Shown: piece by piece, positions 1 to 6,776 of the stretch
How positions within the stretch are numbered: the first letter of the stretch is position 1
How the letters are laid out: every line of letters begins with the position of its first letter
From: an uncultured Victivallis sp.
GTDB taxonomy: Bacteria; Verrucomicrobiota; Lentisphaeria; Victivallales; Victivallaceae
Assembly (NCBI RefSeq): GCF_944391105.1
Contig: NZ_CALXSK010000040.1
Coordinates: 1 to 38,942 of the forward strand
Direction of reading: 5' to 3'
Length of the DNA stretch: 38,942 nucleotides
Translations under genes and position numbers: made by a program
Notes under the pieces: generated by a model
Seen by the model: only the letters and a program-made list of their open reading frames with translations
Told to the model about the DNA's origin: nothing
The model's database searches: none

Positions 1-130
1 AGTATCACATCTTTGAGAATCAGCCTCTCTCATTTCATAATCGCTGCATCATTCCTTTTTACCATAGCAACTGTTTTTCCGCCGACATTCCGACAAAGAG
101 AGCGCCGGGAATCCGCGGCGTCTGGCCGCT
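1..130. other. 3' flank of the glycosidase gene, no gene seen
   Basis: No credible coding frame is seen here. A short inverted repeat (CGCCG at 103-107, CGGCG at 116-120) lies just past the stop of the leftward glycosidase gene. Read on the minus strand it is followed by only a CTCTCTTT stretch, so it is at best a weak terminator. Confidence 0.3.
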
Positions 131-2332
131 TCACTTGCCTCCGGGAACGATGCGCCCGAAGAAGAAGGGCTCCTCCGGCGAGATCGTGAACGGGCCGGCA
201 AGCGTCTGCGTTTCATAGCACTTCCGGGTGAAGTCATACTTTTCAAGCACCCTTCCCCGCAGTGCGGGCGCATCGATCGTCGCGCCGACCCGTTTGATGA
301 TCACCGGCGCGTGACCGGAATCCACGATCGCCTCGGCCAGTCCGTCCGACCACGGTTTGCGGAACTTCTCCCAGTCGACCCGGAATCCGGTGTTCCCGCT
401 GTCGCATGCGAGCGCCAGCGTAATCTCCCGCGACTCCGCGAGCGGTTTCCCATCCAGCGCCGTCAGCGACAGAAACGCATACTCCCGGTTGAATCCCGAA
501 AAACGCACACCGTCGAACCGGATCTCCTCCGGCAGAAAACCAGCCCACCCCTTCGCCTCCGGACGATCGACCCGGTAAAAACCGCGCCGGTTGCGCCAGT
601 CCGCCGAAATGCCGTTGCGCCAGTCGAGCGGCGGCTTCCACTGAGCCGGAACCGGCATCACCGAACTCTTCCCCTCCAGATCGTAGGTGAGTTCGACTCC
701 ACCGTTCCAGGCGTGCCGCCAGAGCGGCGTGAAAAGTCGTTCCGGCAGATTCCGGTTATTCATATCGAGCAGCACATCTCCGCCGAGTTTCACCCGGACC
801 GGCCGGGCAAACGGCGCGGCTTTCGTCGACCGGAACAGCTCTCCGGCTCCCTTGATCGCCGCGAGAAGCACTTCGTCGTTGCACATGATGAGCGACGCGT
901 TCGGATAAGCGGGATTCGCCATCGGCATCGCACGCTGCGCATAATCCTCGTCCGAGTGCATATCCGGCAGATATCCGCTGTCATCCCAGTTGAACCAGAA
1001 CACCCCGTCGCCGTCGCGCAGAATCGAATTGATCGCCACGCGCATCGGAAATTCGACCCGGTACGGATTCGGCCGGTAATCGTTCACCTCATAGATCAGA
1101 TAAGGCTTCCCCGCCGTGCGGAAACAGTCGATCGGATTCTCGATGAGCGGCGGCGCATTGACCCGGACCACCCACGGATAAAACGGATCATCGCGCGGAA
1201 CCTCCCACGGGCGCGCCGCGAACGAATAACTTCCGAGCGCCGTGAAGTCCGAAACCAGATCGGCCGCCGCATACATCATCAGATCATTGCCGTAACGGCA
1301 GGTCGAGGTGATCGGAACGACGTTGATCCCAACCCCTTCCGGCGCAAGAGTACGGATGTAATCCGTGAACCGCCGGTTGAACCCGGCATAGAGTTCGTAG
1401 CAGAAACGCATCATATCCCGCCGCCGCAGCGCGGTAACCGCGTCCGCATCCTCCCGGCCGCTCACGTAACTGTACTGATATCCCGCGTCGACGATCTCCT
1501 TCCCCTCCGGCAGCGGCCCGAATTTCACGGTTCCCTTTTCGAGCGATTCGCCGGCGGAGAGCGCGCCCCAGGCCCGCTTCAGCGCCGCATCGCTGCGGTA
1601 GCGGCGACGCAGAAACTCATTCCAGCGCCTCTGCCGGTAACGCCCGAACACGCCCGTGTCCGGACGGGTCAGAATCTGCGAGGCGGCCGAATTCTCATTG
1701 AAGATCTGCCAGCAGGCGATCGCCTCCTCCTCCGCATACCGTCTGCCGGTGTAGGGATTGACATGGTTGAGCAGATTGAACGCATAGCGTTTGAACACCT
1801 CCTCGGCACGCGGGCTCAGATAAACCAGAACCGGAAGAATGCACTCGCGGGCCAGAGCCTCCCACTCCTGCCGGCTCACTCCGTCCTCGATTTTGACGAG
1901 GTCGTAGTCGCGGGGCTGGAAATGATTGTACTGGTGAAATTCCAGCCAGAAGAAGATGCCGCGTTCCCGTCCCAGCGCAATCGAACAGTCGAGCCGGTCC
2001 AGCTGAGAATCGTCCCCTTTGACCGGTGCCTGGATCGTATCGGAAGTCTCGGGATTTCGTGGCCGGAACATCGGCCCGGAGAGATTCGTTCGGATCCCGT
2101 TGAAATTCATGAAGGCAATCCGGTCGAAATCCCGCTTCAGATCCTCGCCGCCGCGTTTTACGGACGAACAGAAGTTGACTCCCCAGAGCTTGAGGCGTTC
2201 CCCGCCGTAGGTGAAGTGCCCGTTTCGGATCTTCACGTAGACCCCGTCCCGAATCGCAACCGGCTCGACCGCCCCGAGTCCAAGCCCCGCACACAGCAGC
2301 GCCGCCGGCAAAATCCATTTCAAATTCCGCAT
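131..2332 (-). CDS. secreted GH5-like (cellulase-fold) glycoside hydrolase
   Basis: A 733-residue protein with a Sec signal peptide (about residues 1-20, ending LGLGA). The body looks like a clan GH-A TIM barrel. It opens with a strand ending LKLWGVNF (about 48-54). An Asn-Glu pair at N212-E213 in WQIFNENSA is the expected acid/base position, and E415 in YLIYEVND is the likely nucleophile. The last 200 residues look like beta-rich accessory domains. The start ATG has a purine-rich GGAG just upstream. The gene lies 18 bp after a pseudopilin gene on the same strand, so the two are probably co-transcribed. The substrate cannot be told from sequence; cleavage of a plant or host glycan outside the cytoplasm is inferred from the fold and the signal peptide. 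Confidence 0.75.
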   Translation of the reverse strand: MRNLKWILPAALLCAGLGLGAVEPVAIRDGVYVKIRNGHFTYGGERLKLWGVNFCSSVKRGGEDLKRDFDRIAFMNFNGIRTNLSGPMFRPRNPETSDTIQAPVKGDDSQLDRLDCSIALGRERGIFFWLEFHQYNHFQPRDYDLVKIEDGVSRQEWEALARECILPVLVYLSPRAEEVFKRYAFNLLNHVNPYTGRRYAEEEAIACWQIFNENSAASQILTRPDTGVFGRYRQRRWNEFLRRRYRSDAALKRAWGALSAGESLEKGTVKFGPLPEGKEIVDAGYQYSYVSGREDADAVTALRRRDMMRFCYELYAGFNRRFTDYIRTLAPEGVGINVVPITSTCRYGNDLMMYAAADLVSDFTALGSYSFAARPWEVPRDDPFYPWVVRVNAPPLIENPIDCFRTAGKPYLIYEVNDYRPNPYRVEFPMRVAINSILRDGDGVFWFNWDDSGYLPDMHSDEDYAQRAMPMANPAYPNASLIMCNDEVLLAAIKGAGELFRSTKAAPFARPVRVKLGGDVLLDMNNRNLPERLFTPLWRHAWNGGVELTYDLEGKSSVMPVPAQWKPPLDWRNGISADWRNRRGFYRVDRPEAKGWAGFLPEEIRFDGVRFSGFNREYAFLSLTALDGKPLAESREITLALACDSGNTGFRVDWEKFRKPWSDGLAEAIVDSGHAPVIIKRVGATIDAPALRGRVLEKYDFTRKCYETQTLAGPFTISPEEPFFFGRIVPGGK

Positions 2333-2350
2333 TCCGCTCCCCCTCCGACC

Positions 2351-3040
2351 TTATTGGAAGCACCAGTATTTTTCATAGCTGTCGTAGCCATCTCCACCAC
2401 CGAAATCCACACGATAGAAATCGCCGGAAACCGAAAATGTACTGACATGACCGTCCAGAAATACAGCATTGGCACGCTCCCCGTGGACAAAATTGACCCT
2501 CGTATGTGTATTCTGCCCGACCGAGACCTCCCATGGATGCGCAATGTACGCATTCCATGATTCAAACGATGTGTCCCCCTTCTCCGGGCAGATGTTATCA
2601 GCCAGCAGAGTGACACTCGACGGCTTCTTCGAGCGCGTCAGCTTGCAGCTGGACTTCCCGTAACCGAGGCAGTAGTTGTGGCCGTAGCCGAACCGGTTCG
2701 GCACACTCGGGCAGCAGGCCAGCCGGAAATCCTCCTGCTTTTTGAACCAGGTGTTCGTCGTGGTCTTCTCAAAACCGCTCACGTAAGGCTGAATCAATCC
2801 GGTCCAGTTGTTTCCCGCGTTCGGCCCCTGATCGCTCCCGAGAAACGCCGGAACTATGAAATCGGCATTGTCCGCGCTGTACATCGACGCCGCCAGCCCG
2901 AGCTGCTTCAAATTGCCGACACACTTCTTCGCCCGCGCACTCTCCCGCGCCTGATTCAGCGCCGGCAGCAGCATCGAGGCCAATATCGCGATGATCGCGA
3001 TTACGACAAGGAGCTCGATCAAGGTAAAATTCTTTTTCAT
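2351..3040 (-). CDS. type II/IV pseudopilin-like protein with H-X9-DG motif
   Basis: A 229-residue protein. I chose the ATG at 3040 because AAAGGAATGAC precedes it and the prepilin signature begins at once: MKKN followed by [17 protein letters not shown], with Glu at +5 of the mature form and a hydrophobic N-terminal helix. A C-terminal motif of His, nine residues, then Asp-Gly ([15 protein letters not shown]) matches the H-X9-DG group that is greatly expanded in Lentisphaerota and Planctomycetota. The residue before the cleavage site is Asn instead of the usual Gly. The rest (Cys pairs, [10 protein letters not shown]) fits an extracytoplasmic pseudopilin head. It shares a transcript with the GH5-like gene 18 bp downstream. 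Whether it helps secretion, surface display or glycan capture is not known. Confidence 0.85.
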   Translation of the reverse strand: MKKNFTLIELLVVIAIIAILASMLLPALNQARESARAKKCVGNLKQLGLAASMYSADNADFIVPAFLGSDQGPNAGNNWTGLIQPYVSGFEKTTTNTWFKKQEDFRLACCPSVPNRFGYGHNYCLGYGKSSCKLTRSKKPSSVTLLADNICPEKGDTSFESWNAYIAHPWEVSVGQNTHTRVNFVHGERANAVFLDGHVSTFSVSGDFYRVDFGGGDGYDSYEKYWCFQ

Positions 3041-3098
3041 GTCATTCCTTTCCACGCTGTTTGAACAATCGGTGTTCCCAGTTTCCGGTTCTGCATTA

Positions 3099-3127
3099 AT
3101 TATGAACGATGATGAACAGGAAAACAA
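3099..3127 (-). promoter_or_regulatory. probable promoter of the pseudopilin-glycosidase operon
   Basis: Read on the minus strand, TTGTTT (3127-3122), 17 bp, CATAAT (3104-3099). It would start transcription near 3092, about 50 nt upstream of the pseudopilin ATG. Confidence 0.5.
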
Positions 3128-3223
3128 CTCGAAAAATCGAATTTAAATGGCATATTCAAACAAAAACATGGATCATTTCAACATGACAAAGACAAGCCGT
3201 CCCGATTTTCCTCTGCGGTCAAG

Positions 3224-3267
3224 AGCCGGGGGAAACAAATTTCACTTTGTCCAACGTCCCCCCGGCT
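3224..3267 (-). terminator. GC-rich stem-loop at the end of the AraC gene
   Basis: AGCCGGGGG at 3224-3232 and CCCCCGGCT at 3259-3267 form a perfect 9-bp stem with a 26-nt loop that spans the stop codon of the AraC gene. No T-run follows on the minus strand, so it may be a transcript-end stabiliser or a factor-dependent stop instead of an intrinsic terminator. Confidence 0.35.
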
Positions 3268-4189
3268 TTCCGGGAGATTGGTTGTCCGGACGGGCGGAAA
3301 GCGGCGGCGGCGTTCGTCTGCTCCGGTACTGTGCGGGCGAGCTCCCGGTAAGGCGGCGGAAAATCCGGTTGAAATAGTTCACGTCGGAGAATCCGCAGCA
3401 TTCGGCGATCTCCGCGATCGTTTTCCCGGAGTGGGAGAGCAGCCGGACAGCGTTCCGGATCCGCAAATCGTGCAGATAGGCAAAAATGGTCATCCCCGTA
3501 TACTCCCGGAACCGGCGACACAGATAGTTTTTCTGCCAACGACTCATGGCTGCGAGTTCCTCAAGAGTATGCCGCCGGGGGTATGTGGCATTCAAAAACC
3601 GGCAGAGTTGATCGACACGCCGGTCTCCGGCGCAGGAATATGCCCCCAGCGTCAAGCCGCCCTGAATGGCCCGGCGGCCGCACTCCACCAGAAACAAACG
3701 GAAATAATCCAGAGCCGCCTGATCCATGCCGGGCCGGGACTCATTGAGTTCCCGCACCAGGCCGGTTGCGAGAAATTCGATGACTCCGGATTCGGGAAAC
3801 GTGATCCGTACAAGCGGATTTCTCCGCCCCGGACGGATGGCGGCCGGAGGCAGAAACGCGGTAACCGCTTCCGCAAGCTCCTCCGGCAGTTCGGGCATAA
3901 GAAAACGGCGATTGTCCAGATAGATGTTGACGATGCGCATTTTCTCCCCCGGAAGAGAGACGATGGAATGGGTTTCTCCACACCGCGTAACGGTGACGGA
4001 ACACCCCTCCTCCCGCCAGCGTTCCTGCTGCTGATAGTGAATTCCACGACCGGAGAGTACGACGCTGAACAGCATCACATCGATGCCGTGCATCTGAATC
4101 CGCTCGTTCCGGTAATCGGGATAGTATTCAGCCGCCAAACCGAGCCGCTCCATGGCCGGAAGATTCGCCTTGGTGACGATTTGTACCAT
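3242..4189 (-). CDS. AraC-family transcriptional regulator
   Basis: A 315-residue protein. The first about 190 residues form a probable cupin-like ligand domain (ending FRLFLVECGRRA). The C-terminal 100 residues hold the two helix-turn-helix units of AraC/XylS, with HTLEELAAMSRWQKNYLCRRFREYTGMTIFAYLHDLRIRNA followed, after a break, by TIAEIAECCGFSDVNYFNRIFRRLTGSSPAQYR. It diverges from a UroD-like gene and shares its 111-bp control region. It also precedes the pseudopilin-glycosidase pair in the same direction. Its own promoter and a palindrome just downstream of its predicted start suggest autoregulation. Targets are inferred only from position. GGAGG lies 12 nt before the ATG, a little far. 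Confidence 0.85.
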   Translation of the reverse strand: MVQIVTKANLPAMERLGLAAEYYPDYRNERIQMHGIDVMLFSVVLSGRGIHYQQQERWREEGCSVTVTRCGETHSIVSLPGEKMRIVNIYLDNRRFLMPELPEELAEAVTAFLPPAAIRPGRRNPLVRITFPESGVIEFLATGLVRELNESRPGMDQAALDYFRLFLVECGRRAIQGGLTLGAYSCAGDRRVDQLCRFLNATYPRRHTLEELAAMSRWQKNYLCRRFREYTGMTIFAYLHDLRIRNAVRLLSHSGKTIAEIAECCGFSDVNYFNRIFRRLTGSSPAQYRSRRTPPPLSARPDNQSPGKPGGRWTK

Positions 4190-4209
4190 AAACCAGAATA
4201 TCCTCCCAT

Positions 4210-4233
4210 AACAAGGATAATATCATCCTTGTT
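4210..4233. promoter_or_regulatory. palindromic operator candidate between the AraC and UroD-like genes
   Basis: Perfect inverted repeat with arms AACAAGGAT (4210-4218) and ATCCTTGTT (4225-4233) and a 6-bp spacer. The right arm overlaps the -35 box of the rightward promoter, and the whole site falls in the early transcribed leader of the leftward AraC gene. This suits a regulator that blocks or activates both genes. AraC proteins more often bind direct repeats, so a different binding protein or an RNA hairpin cannot be excluded. Confidence 0.55.
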
Positions 4234-4257
4234 TTACCGGAATAATATAACTATATT
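4229..4257 (+). promoter_or_regulatory. promoter of the UroD-like gene
   Basis: TTGTTT (4229-4234), 17 bp, TATATT (4252-4257). Predicted start near 4264, giving a leader of about 37 nt. It physically overlaps the leftward AraC promoter (4244-4272). Confidence 0.6.
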
Positions 4258-4272
4258 AATTCACATTGTCAA
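4244..4272 (-). promoter_or_regulatory. promoter of the AraC gene
   Basis: On the minus strand: TTGACA (4272-4267), 17 bp, TATATT (4249-4244). A near-consensus sigma-70 promoter with a predicted start near 4237, interleaved with the rightward promoter so that polymerase cannot sit on both at once. Confidence 0.65.
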
Positions 4273-4300
4273 ACGAAGCATTCATAACAGGAGAAGAATC

Positions 4301-5296
4301 ATGAAAACCCGGGAACGGATTCAACGGATTTTGAACTTCGAGTCTCCGGACCGGCTTCCGGTCATCGAGTGGGCGGTCTGGTGGGATCAAACCGTGAAAC
4401 GCTGGGAGGGCGAAGGGCTTCCCCGCGGATTGTCCAATATCGAGCTTCAGGAGTATTTTGGTCTTGATCTGCTCGTTCAGCAATGGTTTTCTCCTTTTAC
4501 CGGGCCGCTTCCGACTCCGTCGGCGCACGGGGCCGGAATCGTTCAGGATCCGGCGGACTACGAAGCGCTCCGCAGGGCCGGGAGCATTCACGACACAGAC
4601 AAGATCCAATTCGACCTCTTCGACCGATACACGCAGAAGCATGAGACCGGAGAAGCCGCGTTCTGGTTCACGCTGGAAGGATTTTTCTGGTTTCCCCGGA
4701 CGCTTCTCGGGATCGAACCGCATCTGTATGCATTTTATGATCGGCCGGAACTGCTTCACCGGATGAATCAAGATCAGGTTGATTTTTCGCTGCGGCTGCT
4801 GGAAAGACTCTTTCGCCGGTATCGGCCGGAATTCATGACTTTCGCGGAAGATCTGAGTTACAATCACGGGCCCATGCTCTCCCGGGAGCTGTTCGATGAA
4901 TTTCTCGTTCCCTGCTACCGTCAGCTCATACCAGTGCTTCACGAACATGGGGTAAAGGTGTTTGTTGATTCCGATGGAGACGTCTCCGAATGCCTCGGCT
5001 GGTTCCGGGATGCCGGATTCGACGGAATCCTTCCGCTGGAACGGATGGCCGGAGTCGATGTCCGGAGCCTGCGCGAACGCTATCCGGATATGCTCTTTCT
5101 CGGCGCATTCGACAAGACGGTCATGCACAGGGGCGAGGAGGCGATTCGGCGGGAGTTTGAACGTCTGATGCCGGTTGCCCGCCGGGGCGGATTCATTCCC
5201 GGCTGCGACCATCAGACGCCGCCGGAGGTGTCGCTGCGGGATTACCGGCTGTACCTGGCACTGTATCGGGAATATGCCGGGCGGCTGAACGGGTGA
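4301..5296 (+). CDS. uroporphyrinogen decarboxylase (UroD/MtaA-like) family protein
   Basis: A 331-residue protein starting at the ATG with ACAGGAG eight bases upstream; a much longer upstream open frame has no coding character. It opens with TRERIQRILNFESPDRLPVIEW, typical of UroD-fold proteins related to corrinoid methyltransferases rather than of heme-pathway HemE. Later features include FAEDLSYNHGPMLS, HGVKVFVDSDGDVSE and GCDHQTPPEVSLRDYRLYL, where Asp, His and related residues of this fold would bind zinc or substrate. No corrinoid protein gene is adjacent. In Lentisphaerota many such genes sit with sugar regulators, so a role in methyl-group removal from aromatic or sugar compounds is possible but not shown. 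Expression is probably under the divergent AraC regulator. Confidence 0.75.
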   Translation: MKTRERIQRILNFESPDRLPVIEWAVWWDQTVKRWEGEGLPRGLSNIELQEYFGLDLLVQQWFSPFTGPLPTPSAHGAGIVQDPADYEALRRAGSIHDTDKIQFDLFDRYTQKHETGEAAFWFTLEGFFWFPRTLLGIEPHLYAFYDRPELLHRMNQDQVDFSLRLLERLFRRYRPEFMTFAEDLSYNHGPMLSRELFDEFLVPCYRQLIPVLHEHGVKVFVDSDGDVSECLGWFRDAGFDGILPLERMAGVDVRSLRERYPDMLFLGAFDKTVMHRGEEAIRREFERLMPVARRGGFIPGCDHQTPPEVSLRDYRLYLALYREYAGRLNG

Positions 5297-5381
5297 AGCC
5301 GCCGCTCCGCCACGCTGAAACGCTCCCGGAGAAGCCCACGCCCGACCGGAATCCGAAGGAGGAATTCAAATCCGCCATGGC

Positions 5382-6275
5382 TCATTCCGGCACACCATCG
5401 GCAAACCGTTTCCGGAAAGCCGAAGGGGAAACTCCGGCATATTTCCGGAATTCGCGCGAAAAGGCCAGCGGATCGGCGTAGCCGACCCGGTCGGCCACCC
5501 GCTGAATATTCAGATTTTTCTGTCGAAGCAGCTCTTTCGCCGTCTCCATTTTGAGCTCCCGGAAGTAGGCACCGGGGGTTTTCCCGAGGTGACTCCGGAA
5601 CATCCGGTCAAGCGTCATTGTGCTGATGTGCAGCCGGGAGGCGATTTCTCCGATCGAAACCCGGTTCGGCACATTGATCGCAAACAGATTCAATGCCAGC
5701 GCCATCCGCTCATCGGGGGGCTCCGGCTCGGCCAGGGCGAGATATCCGAGCAGCTCCATCGCGCCACCGCACAGGGAGGCGCAGCAATCCGGATCCTGAG
5801 AACGCAGTTCCCGCGCCATCCGCTCCAGCAGAGCGATGATGCGCGGCAGTGCAGGAACCGGCACGGTCTGTTTTTCCGTCAAACCGGCTCCGGCGAGAAC
5901 GGCGTTCAAAGCTCCGCCACGCAAACCGATCGAAAATTTCCGGCAATAGCCTGCCGGCCCCGTCTCAAGACGGGAGTCCTCTCCTCGATGCAGAATTCCA
6001 ACCATCCCCGGCTCCAGCAGGATCGTACTGTTCCGCTGAAACAATCGCAGATTCCCCTGAAGCGGAAACTCAAAGTTGCAGAGAATACTGTTCGTATGCT
6101 CGACAAAATCCCCCTCTCCCCAGCGGTTGTTCAAAATAAACTCCGGCCAGAGCGGAAGCAGAAACCGTTGCGGACAGAGCCAGTGACTCACCGCATCCCA
6201 TGACTCAGGACATGCCAGAACATCCCGGTATCCCTCCGGAATCCTGTTGAGTCTGGTCTTGCGAAGAATTCCCAT
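5382..6275 (-). CDS. AraC-family transcriptional regulator
   Basis: A 297-residue protein with the AraC/XylS DNA-binding region at the C-terminus (about 195-290). Helix-turn-helix 1 lies around VSIGEIASRLHISTMTLDRMFRSHLGKTPGAYF, and helix-turn-helix 2 around LNIQRVADRVGYADPLAFSREFRKYAGVSPSAFRK. The N-terminal part (FEFPLQGNLRLFQRNSTILLEPGMVGIL) looks like a cupin sensing domain. The start ATG has GAGAGG upstream. It lies only 18 bp after ybeY on the same strand, so it can be read as the tail of that housekeeping transcript. It converges on the UroD-like gene. Its target genes are not evident, since no sugar genes lie downstream of it. Confidence 0.85.
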   Translation of the reverse strand: MGILRKTRLNRIPEGYRDVLACPESWDAVSHWLCPQRFLLPLWPEFILNNRWGEGDFVEHTNSILCNFEFPLQGNLRLFQRNSTILLEPGMVGILHRGEDSRLETGPAGYCRKFSIGLRGGALNAVLAGAGLTEKQTVPVPALPRIIALLERMARELRSQDPDCCASLCGGAMELLGYLALAEPEPPDERMALALNLFAINVPNRVSIGEIASRLHISTMTLDRMFRSHLGKTPGAYFRELKMETAKELLRQKNLNIQRVADRVGYADPLAFSREFRKYAGVSPSAFRKRFADGVPE

Positions 6276-6293
6276 GCCACCTCTCCGCGGCAG

Positions 6294-6776
6294 TCACGCT
6301 TCCGGGAAGACCGCCTGAAAATCAAACTCCTTTTCAAGCGCCTCCAGAACTTCGCGTTCGCGACGGCGCATGCGGCGGCGCGGACCGGGCGAGAGATCGT
6401 CTTCCCCCGCACTGTGCAGCAATCCGTGCACAAGATAGAGAACCAGTTCGCGGGCGTAGTTCGAATCCTCCCGGGCCGCCCCCTCCCGCAACGCGGCGTC
6501 CACGCAGATGATGAGCTCGACAGCCGCCTCCCCGGGAAACAGCGACTCCGGATCGTCAAAATAACTGAACGTAATGACGTCGGTCGTCCCGGTATGCCCG
6601 ACAAACTCCTCATTTGCCGCAGTCATCGCACGATCGCCGACAAACCGGACGTCGAGCTCCCAGTCCGTATCCGGCAGCCCGGCCAGCACCGCCGCACGCG
6701 CGGCGAGTTGTTTCAATTCACTTCTCCGCGGACGCGGCAGGCGGCGTGTTTGCCACGCGTAACTCATTGTGATCAC
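6294..6776 (-). CDS. ybeY: endoribonuclease YbeY (rRNA maturation factor)
   Basis: A 160-residue protein of the UPF0054 zinc metalloprotein family, which takes part in 16S rRNA 3' end maturation and ribosome quality control. The signature is HGLLHSAGEDD (His117, His121), preceded by the conserved TDVITFSYFDD and ELVLYLVHG. The third metal ligand, usually His in GYDH, is Asp127 here. A GTG start at 6776 is chosen because AGGAG lies 7 nt upstream; an in-frame ATG at 6767 has poorer spacing. The start overlaps the end of pgpH by 59 bp, which points to translational coupling. The order phoH-pgpH-ybeY is conserved across many bacteria. Confidence 0.9.
   Translation of the reverse strand: MITMSYAWQTRRLPRPRRSELKQLAARAAVLAGLPDTDWELDVRFVGDRAMTAANEEFVGHTGTTDVITFSYFDDPESLFPGEAAVELIICVDAALREGAAREDSNYARELVLYLVHGLLHSAGEDDLSPGPRRRMRRREREVLEALEKEFDFQAVFPEA

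Noticed and set aside
311..2560. A 749-codon rightward open frame opposite the GH5-like gene
   Set aside because: It is an antisense shadow in GC-rich DNA: composition is Arg/Pro/His-heavy, there is no domain, and the minus strand carries a clear secreted enzyme and pseudopilin.
5341..5481. A small rightward ORF with GGAGG (start near 5379)
   Set aside because: It lies fully opposite the conserved C-terminal helix-turn-helix of the AraC gene, and its peptide has no coding character.
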